Below, piece after piece: positions 1 to 6,827 of a stretch of 10,444 nucleotides of DNA. Numbering within the stretch: position 1 is the first letter of the stretch; each line of letters starts with the position of its first letter. A program made the position numbers and the translations under genes. The stretch covers positions 1-10,444 of the forward strand of contig JBFGUI010000134.1 in assembly GCA_041565695.1 (NCBI GenBank), in the 5' to 3' direction. This DNA is from Pelagibius sp041565695 (GTDB taxonomy: Bacteria; Pseudomonadota; Alphaproteobacteria; Kiloniellales; Kiloniellaceae). Under the pieces are notes generated by a model. That model ran no database searches and had not been told where the DNA came from. It saw only the letters and a program-made list of their open reading frames with translations.

Positions 1-684
1 GAGCGGCGTGAAGACCATGTTGGCCAGCACCGCGCCGTAGAAAGTGGTAAGCAGCGCCACGGCCATGGCCGGGCCGATGGCCGAAGGGTCGTCGAGGCTG
101 CCCAGCATCTGCACCAGGCCGAGCAGGGTGCCGATCAGCCCCATGGCCGGGGCGACCTCGCCGGCGCGGCGCAGCACGCCGGCCGAGCGCAGGTGGCGTT
201 CGTAGGTGACCTCACGCTCGCGCGTCATTACCCGCTCGACCTCGTCGGCTGGAAGGCCGTCGACCACCATGTTGATGGCGCGGTAAAGGAAGGGTGCGTA
301 GTGCAGGCTGTCGGTCACGTTCTGCAGCGCGAGACGTCCGCGCTTGCGGGCCAGGTCGGCCAGGTAGAGCGCCTGCATGACGGCGTTGACCGGCGACTCG
401 GCGTGGTAGACCGCGGCGCGCAGCATCAGGCCCTGGGCCTGGCCGACCTCCGCCAGGCTGAAGGAGACGGTGGTCACCAGGAAGGTGCCGCCGACGACAA
501 TCAGGATCGAGGGCACGTCCAGGAAGGCGGCGGCCTGGCCGCTCAGCATCATGGCGCCCGCGATCATGGCGAAGGCCCCGCCGATGCCGAGCAGCGTGGC
601 GAGGTCGATCGTCGGGCTGAGCCGCGGAACCTTCAGTTCCGCGACCGGCTGCCCGGCGGCGCCTGTTGTCTGAGTGTCGGCCAT
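1..684 (-). CDS. motA: Flagellar motor stator protein MotA (PomA-like), partial
   Basis: This is the proton- or sodium-conducting stator subunit of the flagellar motor. It partners MotB in the inner membrane and pushes on FliG. The reading frame is open from an ATG at 684 to the window edge, giving 228 residues, and the C-terminus is missing. Four hydrophobic segments are visible at about residues 28-46, 57-78, 178-197 and 207-225. The MotA/PomA landmark LADLARKRGRLAL (108-120) lies in the cytoplasmic loop. The conserved proline motif APAMGLIGTLLGLV (178-191) opens TM3. The ~95-residue cytoplasmic loop between TM2 and TM3 is the MotA/TolQ/ExbB layout. There is an N-terminal extension of about 25 residues before TM1. 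The gene starts 22 bp after the fliN stop, with only a weak ribosome site, so it is probably co-transcribed with fliF-fliG-fliH-fliN. The coupling ion cannot be told from this sequence. Confidence 0.9.
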   Translation of the reverse strand, partial: MADTQTTGAAGQPVAELKVPRLSPTIDLATLLGIGGAFAMIAGAMMLSGQAAAFLDVPSILIVVGGTFLVTTVSFSLAEVGQAQGLMLRAAVYHAESPVNAVMQALYLADLARKRGRLALQNVTDSLHYAPFLYRAINMVVDGLPADEVERVMTREREVTYERHLRSAGVLRRAGEVAPAMGLIGTLLGLVQMLGSLDDPSAIGPAMAVALLTTFYGAVLANMVFTPL

Positions 685-706
685 GATGCTGGAGTTGCCT
701 GACCCG

Positions 707-1069
707 CTAGCTGCTGCGGTCGACCTTGATGATCTCGGTCATGGTCACGCCGAGGTGGTCCTCGACCACGACCACCTCGCCGCGCGCGACCAGCCGGTTG
801 TTGACGTAGATATCGATCGCTTCGCCGACCTTGCGGTCCAGTTCGACGATCGCGCCGCGGCCCAGCTTCAGAAGCTGGCTGACCTGCATGTTGGCCTTGC
901 CGAGCACCGCCGAGACCTGAACCGGAATGTCGTAGACGGCTTCCAATTCCTTGGCGTTAGTGGGCGGCTTGGTCGGCTCCGGCAGGTTGCCGTCGTCCTC
1001 CTCCTGCAGATCCAGTCTGGCGGTGCCTTCGTCCAGATCCGCGAGATCCAGTGTTTCGTCTTCGGCCAT
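707..1069 (-). CDS. fliN: Flagellar motor switch protein FliN
   Basis: FliN is a C-ring component at the cytoplasmic base of the motor, involved in rotor switching and in docking the FliH-FliI export complex. The protein has 120 residues. An acidic N-terminal tail (about 1-40) precedes a SpoA/FliMN C-terminal domain (about 45-117). That domain contains the family pattern YDIPVQVSAVLGKANMQVSQ and, further on, GRGAIVELDRKVGEAIDIYV and VARGEVVVVEDHLGVTMTEI. The ATG at 1069 is preceded by a strong Shine-Dalgarno (AGAGGAGG) about six bases upstream, which settles the start. It lies 27 bp after fliH and 22 bp before motA. Length and domain are typical of FliN, and FliM is not in this window. Confidence 0.95.
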   Translation of the reverse strand: MAEDETLDLADLDEGTARLDLQEEDDGNLPEPTKPPTNAKELEAVYDIPVQVSAVLGKANMQVSQLLKLGRGAIVELDRKVGEAIDIYVNNRLVARGEVVVVEDHLGVTMTEIIKVDRSS

Positions 1070-1096
1070 GGAGACCTCCTCTTTGTCTTTTTGCCG

Positions 1097-1867
1097 CTAG
1101 GCGTTCTGTGCCCGCCGCAGCGGTTCGACCTCAGCCGACTCCCGCGGCTGGGATGATGGGGTGGCGGCGCTCTCGTGGCCCGCCGCCTGCTGCTTCTGCC
1201 CGCTGCCGGCCGGGCTTCCCGCAGTGGGGTAGAGCGCCCGGGCGACGATGGCGTCGATTTCTTTCCAGAGGTCCGCCTGGTGGCGCTCGGCGCCGCCGTC
1301 CGCCCACTCCGTCCGCACGTCGCCGGGTGCGATCTCTTCGTCGGCCAGGAAAACCAGCTTGCCCTCGAAGCCGCTGCGCGCAACACTCGCCTCAATTGCG
1401 TCCTTCAAAGCGTCGAGGTCTGCGTCGGCGCAGCGGATGACCAGGCGCGGTTCGTCGCGCAGGCGCTTCAGACAGCTGTCGACCACCGCTCGGATTTCAT
1501 TCAGGCCGTTGTCGCGCGCCAGCCGCGGAAACAGTTTGCGCACGACGGTGATGGCGGCCTCCAGCGTGCTGCGCCGCCGCTTGTCGTCTTGTGCCTGAAT
1601 TTCGCCAGCGAGGTTCGCCAGGTGCTGCGGCAAGGCGGCGATCATCCCGGCGATGCGGCGGCTCTGGGCCTCCTCGGCCTCGGCGAATCCGGCGGCCTTG
1701 CCCTCGGCGAAGCCGCTCTGGCGCGCCGCCTCGAGCTCTTCCTCGCTGAAGGTCGGGGGCGGGGGCTCGGCGGCGGCCGCGGCCTCGGCCGCGGCGCGCG
1801 CATTGGCCTCGCGGACTCTTTCCGAGTCGAAGGAGGTTTCGAAGAGGAATTTCTCGAAGTCGCTCAT
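1097..1867 (-). CDS. fliH: Flagellar assembly protein FliH (FlbE-type)
   Basis: FliH is the negative regulator and stator of the FliI export ATPase, on the cytoplasmic side of the flagellar type III secretion gate. From the ATG at 1867 the protein has 256 residues starting MSDFEKFLFETSFD. A long Ala/Glu-rich helical N-terminal part includes the glycine-spaced stretch SGFAEGKAAGFAEAEEAQ. The conserved FliH C-terminal region follows (VVRKLFPRLARDNG, later DVRTEWADGG). The last ~45 residues, after DLWKEIDAIVARAL, are Gly/Ala/Ser/Gln-rich and likely disordered. A TTG at 1888, directly after the fliG stop, would add seven residues, but ATG gives the better N-terminus. FliH sequences diverge strongly, so the call rests on both sequence and its place between fliG and fliN, as with flbE in Caulobacter. 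Confidence 0.88.
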   Translation of the reverse strand: MSDFEKFLFETSFDSERVREANARAAAEAAAAAEPPPPTFSEEELEAARQSGFAEGKAAGFAEAEEAQSRRIAGMIAALPQHLANLAGEIQAQDDKRRRSTLEAAITVVRKLFPRLARDNGLNEIRAVVDSCLKRLRDEPRLVIRCADADLDALKDAIEASVARSGFEGKLVFLADEEIAPGDVRTEWADGGAERHQADLWKEIDAIVARALYPTAGSPAGSGQKQQAAGHESAATPSSQPRESAEVEPLRRAQNA

Positions 1868-1888
1868 GGCGCAGCCGGGCCCGTCCAA

Positions 1889-2905
1889 CTAGTAGACGAG
1901 TTCGTCCTCCCCCTTGCCCTCGGCGATGATGATGTCGCCCTTTTCGGCGAGATCCTTGGCCGTATTGACCATGTAGATCTGCGCTTCATCGACGTCCTTG
2001 AGGCGCACCGGGCCCATCGACTGCATGTCCTCCTTCATGATCTTCGCCGCACGCTCGGACATGTTGGAAAAGAAGAAGTCTCGCAGGGACTCGGAGCTGC
2101 CCTTGAGCGCCGTAGCGAGCTTGCCCTTGTCGACGGCGCTGAGCAGGGTCTGCACGCCGCCAGGATCGAGATTCCCGAGATCCTCAAAGGTGAACATCAA
2201 TGCCTTGATGCGCTCGGCGGAGTCGCGGTTGCGCTCTTCCAGAGCGGTCAGGAAGCGGGACTCCAGGGAACGGTCGAGGTAGTTGAAGATGTCCGCCATG
2301 AGCTCGTGCGAGTCGCGGCGGTTGGTCTTCGCCAGGTTCGACATGAACTCGTTGCGCAGAGTGCGCTCGACGTCGTCCAGCACCTCTTTCTGGACCGACT
2401 CCATGCGCAGCATGCGCATCACCACTTCCATGGCGAAAGGTTCCGGCAACACGCCGAGGACCTTGGCGGCGTGTTCCGGCTTGATCTTCGACAGCACCAC
2501 GGCAACGGTCTGCGGGTACTCGTTCTTCAGGTAGTTGGCCAGCACCGTCTCATTGACGTTGGCCAGCTTGTCCCACATGGTGCGGCCGGCCGGGCCACGG
2601 ATCTCCTCCATGATCCCGTCGACCTTGTCCCTGTCCATGACCTTGAGCAGCAGGCGCTCGGTGCTGTCGTAGTTACCGACCACCGAGCCGGTGGTGGAGA
2701 TGCGGTCGGCGAACTCCACCAGCATCTGTTCGATCAGCTCGGAGGAAACCGTACCGAGGCTGGCCATCGCCTGGGACAGTTCGCGGATCTCGTCGTCGTC
2801 CATCATGCTGAACAGGCGCGCGGCGTTTTCCTCGCCGACGGCCAGCATGAGGAGGGCGGCCTTCTCGGGGCCGCTCATGCTTTGAAGGTCTTCGTGTACA
2901 GCCAT
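1889..2905 (-). CDS. fliG: Flagellar motor switch protein FliG
   Basis: FliG is the rotor protein that binds the MS ring (FliF) through its N-terminus and interacts with the stator through its C-terminal domain. It has 338 residues, the family norm. The middle-domain signature EYPQTVAVVLSKIKPEHAAK starts near residue 129. The C-terminal domain contains LMFTFEDLGNLDPGGVQ. Residues matching the E. coli torque residues K264, R281, D288, D289 and R297 are all present as K268 (ALKG), R285 (MSERAAK), E292-D293 (MKEDM) and R301 (GPVRL), with only a conservative Asp-to-Glu change. An active rotor is therefore expected. The ATG at 2905 follows GGAG closely and lies 15 bp after fliF, so translation is probably coupled. 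Confidence 0.97.
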   Translation of the reverse strand: MAVHEDLQSMSGPEKAALLMLAVGEENAARLFSMMDDDEIRELSQAMASLGTVSSELIEQMLVEFADRISTTGSVVGNYDSTERLLLKVMDRDKVDGIMEEIRGPAGRTMWDKLANVNETVLANYLKNEYPQTVAVVLSKIKPEHAAKVLGVLPEPFAMEVVMRMLRMESVQKEVLDDVERTLRNEFMSNLAKTNRRDSHELMADIFNYLDRSLESRFLTALEERNRDSAERIKALMFTFEDLGNLDPGGVQTLLSAVDKGKLATALKGSSESLRDFFFSNMSERAAKIMKEDMQSMGPVRLKDVDEAQIYMVNTAKDLAEKGDIIIAEGKGEDELVY

Positions 2906-2920
2906 GGCTCCGGTTCCGGC

Positions 2921-4636
2921 TTAAGCGTCCGCGTGAAGCCAGCTGCGGACGATGGCCACGGCTTCTTCAGGATGCTTCTCGATGATCTCGCCGATTTTCT
3001 TGACCGAGGAGGCGCGCACGCGGCCTTCCACCTGATTGAGGTCGATCATCTGATCGATTTCGTTGGCGACGTTCTTCTCCGGCCGGCCGTCCTCGTCGAC
3101 GCGGGTCGCGACCACAGCCGAGGGATCGCCCGGCAGGCGCGGCACGTCCCTGCCGCCGCCGGCGCCGGCCGGACCGGCCAGGGCCGGCTGCGGGCTGCCG
3201 TCCGGCAGCAGGCCGCCAGCGCCGCTCTCGGCGAGGCTTTCCTCGTCCACCTCGAGCAGGCGGCCGAGCAGCGGGCGCACGACCAGCAGCAAGACCAGCA
3301 CTGCCACGACGCCGAGCACCAGCAGCTCCGCGCCCCGCATGAGGTCCGCCTTGGTCAGGCCGAACAGGCCCTGGTCGATGATGCCTTCGTCGCTGGCGAT
3401 CTCGATGAAGGGCATCTCGACGACTTCGATGGTGTCGCCGCGCGATTCGTCGTAGCCGACGGCCGAGCGCACCAGGGCGGTGATCTTCTCGATTTCCTCG
3501 GCGCTGCGCGGCTCGTAGGTGGCATTGCCTTCGCCGTCGGCGACGGTCTTCCCGTTGACCATGACCGCGACCGAGAGGCGCCGCACCATGCCGGCCTCGC
3601 GGATATGAGTCTTGACGGTCTTGGTGATCTCGTAGTTGACGGTTTCCTCGGTTCGCGAGGTCTGGCTCTGGCTGCCGGCAGCGCCGTCAAGCTCCGGCAG
3701 GGCATCGGGCAGATTGTTGCCGACCGTGACCCCTTCGGGGACGCCGTCGGAGTTGCTGGCCTGCTCCTCGACCACCTGGGTGGAGCGCACGACCTGGCCG
3801 TCCGGGTCGAAGATCTCGGCGTTCTCCGTGACTCGGTCGAAGTCCATTTCGGCGGAAACCTGGGCGCGCACGTTGCCGGGGCCGAGCGAGCGGGCGAGCA
3901 GCTCCTCGACGGTGCGCACCAGGCGCGATTCATAGGCAATGCGCATCTCTTCCGAGCGGGTCGCGGTCTGCGAGATATCGCCTTCCGCGGTGCCGCGGGC
4001 CAGCAGATTGCCGGCATCGTCGATGATCGAGACCATGGTCGGCTTGAGGCCCGGCACCGCGGCGGCCACCAGATGCTGGATCGAGGTGACCTGCTGGCGG
4101 TCGAGGCTGCGGTTGCCGCCGAGCATCAGCACGATCGAGGCGCTGGGCTCCTGGCGGTCGCGGCTGAACAGCTCGCGGCGCGGCAGCACCAGGTGGACCC
4201 GCGCCTGCTTGACCGAGGAGACCGAGCGGATGGTGCGTGCCAGCTCGCCTTCGAGGGCGCGCACGTGGTTGATGTTCTGGACGAAGTTGGTGGTGCCGAG
4301 ACCTTCGGAGCGGTCGAAGATCTCATAGCCGATGGAGCCGCCGCTGGGCAGGCCGTCCTCGGCCATCACCACGCGCATGCGTCCAACCTGATCCTGCGGG
4401 ACGAAGACCCTTCCGCCTTCCTCGCCGATGCGATAGGGGACGTTCATCTGCTCCAGCCGGGCGATGATCTGTCCGCTGTCGGCAGCATCGAGCTCGGCGT
4501 AGAGCAGCGCCATGTCCGGCGAGGCGAGGCGGCTCGTCAGATAGATGAAGAACGCGATGATGCCCGCCGCGACCGCGGCCATCATGCCGAGTCGTGCCGG
4601 GCCCAGACTCTTCAGCGTCTCTAGGAGAGAGTTCAA
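2921..4636 (-). CDS. fliF: Flagellar MS-ring protein FliF
   Basis: FliF builds the inner-membrane MS ring, the first basal-body structure and platform for the C ring and export gate. The protein has 571 residues. TM1 lies at about 16-37 and TM2 at about 433-453. Between them is the periplasmic YscJ/FliF region, including YRIGEEGGRVFVPQDQ, the motif TTNFVQNINHVRALEGELAR, and ARVHLVLPRRELF. After TM2 comes a Gly/Pro-rich linker (about 475-495), then the FliG-binding tail VKKIGEIIEKHPEEAVAIVR near the end. The start is TTG at 4636, giving MNSLLETLKSLGPARLG, as in relatives. No in-frame ATG lies nearby upstream, and the ATGs at M18/M19 would cut into TM1. AGGACGG lies about seven bases before the TTG. 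It is the first gene of the leftward fliF-fliG-fliH-fliN-motA operon, behind a 289-bp leader with a CtrA-like box and a palindrome. Confidence 0.97.
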   Translation of the reverse strand: MNSLLETLKSLGPARLGMMAAVAAGIIAFFIYLTSRLASPDMALLYAELDAADSGQIIARLEQMNVPYRIGEEGGRVFVPQDQVGRMRVVMAEDGLPSGGSIGYEIFDRSEGLGTTNFVQNINHVRALEGELARTIRSVSSVKQARVHLVLPRRELFSRDRQEPSASIVLMLGGNRSLDRQQVTSIQHLVAAAVPGLKPTMVSIIDDAGNLLARGTAEGDISQTATRSEEMRIAYESRLVRTVEELLARSLGPGNVRAQVSAEMDFDRVTENAEIFDPDGQVVRSTQVVEEQASNSDGVPEGVTVGNNLPDALPELDGAAGSQSQTSRTEETVNYEITKTVKTHIREAGMVRRLSVAVMVNGKTVADGEGNATYEPRSAEEIEKITALVRSAVGYDESRGDTIEVVEMPFIEIASDEGIIDQGLFGLTKADLMRGAELLVLGVVAVLVLLLVVRPLLGRLLEVDEESLAESGAGGLLPDGSPQPALAGPAGAGGGRDVPRLPGDPSAVVATRVDEDGRPEKNVANEIDQMIDLNQVEGRVRASSVKKIGEIIEKHPEEAVAIVRSWLHADA

Positions 4637-4759
4637 AATCGACCGTCCTGATGCATCATCGACCTCGTTACCGCGGGGGTCTCGACCAAAGGCCCCCGCC
4701 AGCCCGTATCCGCTGTCATCGCATTGGTGGGCTTGGATTTTTACGCTAAGTGGTTTGGG

Positions 4760-4774
4760 TAAAGGTGCCGTTAA
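4760..4774 (-). promoter_or_regulatory. CtrA-like box upstream of fliF
   Basis: Read on the minus strand this is TTAA-CGGCACC-TTTA. It matches the CtrA consensus TTAA-N7-TTAA except for one base in the second half. It lies about 125-140 bp before the fliF TTG. A poor -10-like element (TAAAAA, 4738-4743) sits at a spacing compatible with the box covering the -35 region. Caulobacter fliF is a known CtrA-activated early flagellar promoter, so the position makes sense. Binding itself is inferred. Confidence 0.5.
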
Positions 4775-4779
4775 CAGCG

Positions 4780-4792
4780 GGCAAAATTTGCC
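4780..4792. promoter_or_regulatory. Perfect palindrome GGCAA-N3-TTGCC in the fliF leader (FlbD/ftr-like)
   Basis: GGCAAAATTTGCC is a perfect inverted repeat lying just upstream of the CtrA-like box in the fliF control region. Near-copies occur at 10030-10042 and 10244-10256, each upstream of a sigma-54 promoter. In Caulobacter the activator FlbD binds ftr palindromes near sigma-54 promoters and represses fliF through an ftr site in its promoter. By analogy this could be the corresponding repressor site. The assignment rests on position and recurrence, not on an exact consensus match. Confidence 0.45.
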
Positions 4793-4853
4793 TAGCCGGT
4801 GGGAAGAATTTTCCCCCTCGAATCAGCTCTGCGCAGGGGTGGCGGAAAAGCGA

Positions 4854-4880
4854 AACCCCGCCGGCGGGGCCGGCGGGGTT
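4854..4880 (-). terminator. Stem-loop terminator after sciP
   Basis: A perfect 11-bp stem (AACCCCGCCGG with its complement) encloses a 5-base loop. In the minus-strand direction it is followed by TTTCGCTTTT, an interrupted T tract. It starts 45 bp after the sciP stop and precedes the fliF promoter elements. It is therefore placed to separate the sciP/hook transcripts from the fliF operon. On the plus strand the following bases are not T-rich, so only leftward termination is proposed. Confidence 0.7.
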
Positions 4881-4925
4881 GCAACAAAAGGTTAATCGAA
4901 TCTTTCGGCGGGCGCCGCCGCGGCG

Positions 4926-5249
4926 TCACGACGACGAGCGGCTGTCGCTCATCTTCTCGCTCTGGCTGGCCAGGTGACGGCGATACTGCTGCAGGCGCGT
5001 GGTGCGCAGCCCGCGCATGCCGTGCTTGTCGATCAGGCTCTGCCAGGACAGAAACTCTTCGACGGAAAGGTTGTAGCGCTCGCAGGCCTCTTCCAGGGTA
5101 AGCAGCCCGGCGCGCACGGCAGTCACAACCTCAGCCTTGCGGCGGATCACCCACCGCTTGGTGGACGGCGGCGGCAGGTCGTCCAGGCTGAGCGGCTTCC
5201 CTGCCGGTCCAATCACGCTCGTGGGCCTACCTGAGCTGTCGGAGTACAT
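4926..5249 (-). CDS. sciP: CtrA inhibitor SciP (DUF1153 family)
   Basis: SciP is a small DNA-binding protein that blocks CtrA-activated transcription in Caulobacter, helping to time flagellar and cell-cycle genes. The product has 107 residues from the ATG at 5249. The family core is unmistakable: VIGPAGKPLSLDDLPPP, TKRWVIRRKAEVVTAVRAGL, then LTLEEACERYNLSVEEFLSW (helix-turn-helix-like), and HGMRGLRTTRLQQYRRHL. A basic and Ser-rich tail of about 15 residues follows. An in-frame ATG at 5270 would add seven residues. The inner start is preferred because GACGGG lies nine bases before it and because family members begin near this point. It sits between the hook gene flgE and the fliF operon, as I recall for Caulobacter, with CtrA-like boxes upstream and a terminator downstream. 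Confidence 0.93.
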   Translation of the reverse strand: MYSDSSGRPTSVIGPAGKPLSLDDLPPPSTKRWVIRRKAEVVTAVRAGLLTLEEACERYNLSVEEFLSWQSLIDKHGMRGLRTTRLQQYRRHLASQSEKMSDSRSSS

Positions 5250-5308
5250 CGAACAGATCCCGTCTCTCATTCATCAACTGCTGTCCCGCTAAGATAGGCA
5301 GACGCTGT

Positions 5309-5323
5309 TTAAAATTCGCTAAA
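5309..5323 (-). promoter_or_regulatory. CtrA-like box upstream of sciP, proximal
   Basis: On the minus strand the sequence is TTTA-GCGAATT-TTAA, one base from the TTAA-N7-TTAA consensus. It ends about 60 bp before the preferred sciP start. A -10-like TATCTT lies downstream at 5291-5296, so the box would straddle the -35 region, as is usual for CtrA-activated promoters. sciP is itself CtrA-dependent in Caulobacter. Regulation is inferred. Confidence 0.5.
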
Positions 5324-5353
5324 TCAGGTAGTTAAGCTAAGCTTTCGAGACAT

Positions 5354-5368
5354 TGAACGCTTCCTTAA
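5354..5368 (-). promoter_or_regulatory. CtrA-like box upstream of sciP, distal
   Basis: A second spaced pair, TTAA-GGAAGCG-TTCA on the minus strand, lies about 30 bp upstream of the proximal box and again has one mismatch to TTAA-N7-TTAA. Another lone TTAA half-site is at 5332-5335. The cluster of half-sites in this AT-richer stretch supports a real control region, although each site alone is weak. Confidence 0.35.
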
Positions 5369-5388
5369 CCGCAGGAAGTCGTTTGGCT

Positions 5389-5425
5389 TTCCGGCGCCCC
5401 TTCCCGGGGGAGGGGGCGACCGGAA
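5389..5425 (-). terminator. Stem-loop after flgE, without a T tract
   Basis: TTCCGG-CGCCCC pairs with GGGGCG-CCGGAA, with one bulged base and a 12-base loop, starting 14 bp after the flgE stop. No T run follows in the leftward direction. It may therefore be a weak or Rho-assisted terminator, or a 3' processing and stabilising hairpin for the hook mRNA. It lies upstream of the sciP CtrA-like boxes, consistent with sciP having its own promoter. Confidence 0.45.
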
Positions 5426-5439
5426 CTCAGGCCTCAGCG

Positions 5440-6699
5440 CTAGCGCTTAACGCGGATCAGTTCTTCCAGCATGTCATCGGCAGTGGTGATGACCTTGGTA
5501 TTCGCCGAGTAGGCGCGCTGGGTGATGATCATCTTGGTGAACTCCTCGGCCAGGTCGACGGTCGAGGACTCCAGGGCGGCCGGAGCGATATCGCCGGCTC
5601 CGCCATTGCCCGCCAGAGTAAGTTGGAAGTTGCCGGAGCGGTCAGTCTCCAGGAAGACATTGCCGGAGCGCGACTCAAGGCCGTTGGGATTCCGGAACAT
5701 GCCCAGCGGCAGCTGGTAGATATCCCGCCTTTGCCCATTGTCGAAGAGAGCGGTGACGATGCCTTGCTCGTTGATCGTGATGCCGGCGTAGTTGCCGAAG
5801 CGCACACCATCCTGGTCGATGTTGGAGATGGTAAATTCACCGGCAAACTGAGTCAGGCCATCGGTGGCGCTCACGGTGCCAAGATCCAGCGCGATCGTGG
5901 CATTGCCGGCACCGGTGGTGAAGCCGGTCAGCGTGATGCTAGGGGCCGCCGGGGTGAAGGCCGAGGGCGTCCCGTCGGTGGCAAAGGTGATGGTGCCGCT
6001 ACCATTGGCGTTGCCGGACGAGGTCACGCCGCCGTCCATTGTCGGGTTCGAAGCAGCCCAGGTCCAGGAGTTGGTACCGGCCTTGGTGAAGACGATGTCC
6101 ATGTCGTGCGAATTACCCAGGGAGTCGAAGACCTGGGCCGTCACCGTGAAGCTGTCCGTCACAGCGGCGGTGGAGGGCAGGTTGACACCAAGGGCGATGT
6201 TGGTGGTCGCAGCGGCGCTGCCGGACAGGTTGGCGATGTTGACCGTCGAGAGCCCGGTGAGGGTGCTGGCGCTCGGCGGCGGCGTGCCGGTCGAAAGGTC
6301 GTAACCCTGCAGGTAGTAGCCGGCCGCATTCACCAGGTTGCCGTTCTGGTCTGGGTTGAAGGAACCGGCACGGGTGAAGTAGTAGTCGTCGCCGAAGCCC
6401 GGGGCGGACGACTCGTTGACCACGAACATGCCCTGCCCGGCCACCGCGAGGTCCGTGCCCGAAGCCGAGCCCTGCAGCAGGCCCTGGCGGTCTATATAGG
6501 AATAGGGCGAGGACTGGACGCCGCCGGGCGTGTGGTGGGTCACTGTCGCGGCCTGAGTGACGAGGGTCGAGAAGCGGGCGCTGATGCCCTTGTATCCGAC
6601 CGTATTCACGTTCGCGATGTTGTCCGAGATCATGCCCAGAGCGTTGCTCTGCGCGGCCAGTCCGGACACGCCGGAAAACATTGCGCCGTAGATACTCAT
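5440..6699 (-). CDS. flgE: Flagellar hook protein FlgE
   Basis: FlgE polymerises outside the cell into the hook, the universal joint between rod and filament. The protein has 419 residues. The N-terminal rod/hook motif is MSIYGAMFSGVSGLAAQSNA, continuing with SDNIANVNTVGYKG. The central part has hook-domain sequences such as GSASGTDLAVAGQGMFVV and a Thr/Ser/Gly/Ala-rich variable domain (about 150-290). The C-terminal helix carries EEFTKMIITQRAYSANTKVI and ends DDMLEELIRVKR. The ATG at 6699 follows AAGGAG at good spacing. A 128-bp gap separates it from flgD; I see no convincing sigma-54 or CtrA site there, so it is probably read from upstream. Confidence 0.97.
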   Translation of the reverse strand: MSIYGAMFSGVSGLAAQSNALGMISDNIANVNTVGYKGISARFSTLVTQAATVTHHTPGGVQSSPYSYIDRQGLLQGSASGTDLAVAGQGMFVVNESSAPGFGDDYYFTRAGSFNPDQNGNLVNAAGYYLQGYDLSTGTPPPSASTLTGLSTVNIANLSGSAAATTNIALGVNLPSTAAVTDSFTVTAQVFDSLGNSHDMDIVFTKAGTNSWTWAASNPTMDGGVTSSGNANGSGTITFATDGTPSAFTPAAPSITLTGFTTGAGNATIALDLGTVSATDGLTQFAGEFTISNIDQDGVRFGNYAGITINEQGIVTALFDNGQRRDIYQLPLGMFRNPNGLESRSGNVFLETDRSGNFQLTLAGNGGAGDIAPAALESSTVDLAEEFTKMIITQRAYSANTKVITTADDMLEELIRVKR

Positions 6700-6827
6700 G
6701 ACTGCGTCTCCTTGGTTGGGGCCGGCTGGCTGTCGTGTCTTGGACGAGGATCCGGGCCCGGTATCAGTTCTGTGTTCTTCAAATGATCCGAATTCGTTGC
6801 ATCAATTCTGCGGTGCTGCTCCGCGTC

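Noticed and set aside
1175..4624. A 1149-residue open frame on the plus strand, antisense to fliF, fliG and fliH
   Set aside because: It is read as the complement of three well-identified genes and runs across their boundaries. Strong G/C preference at third codon positions leaves the opposite strand almost free of stops. The product is His/Asp/Arg/Leu-rich and resembles no known family.
6752..6761. CCGGGCCCGG palindrome between flgD and flgE
   Set aside because: A 10-base self-complementary word with no loop is expected by chance at this GC content. There is no T tract and no other copy near a promoter.
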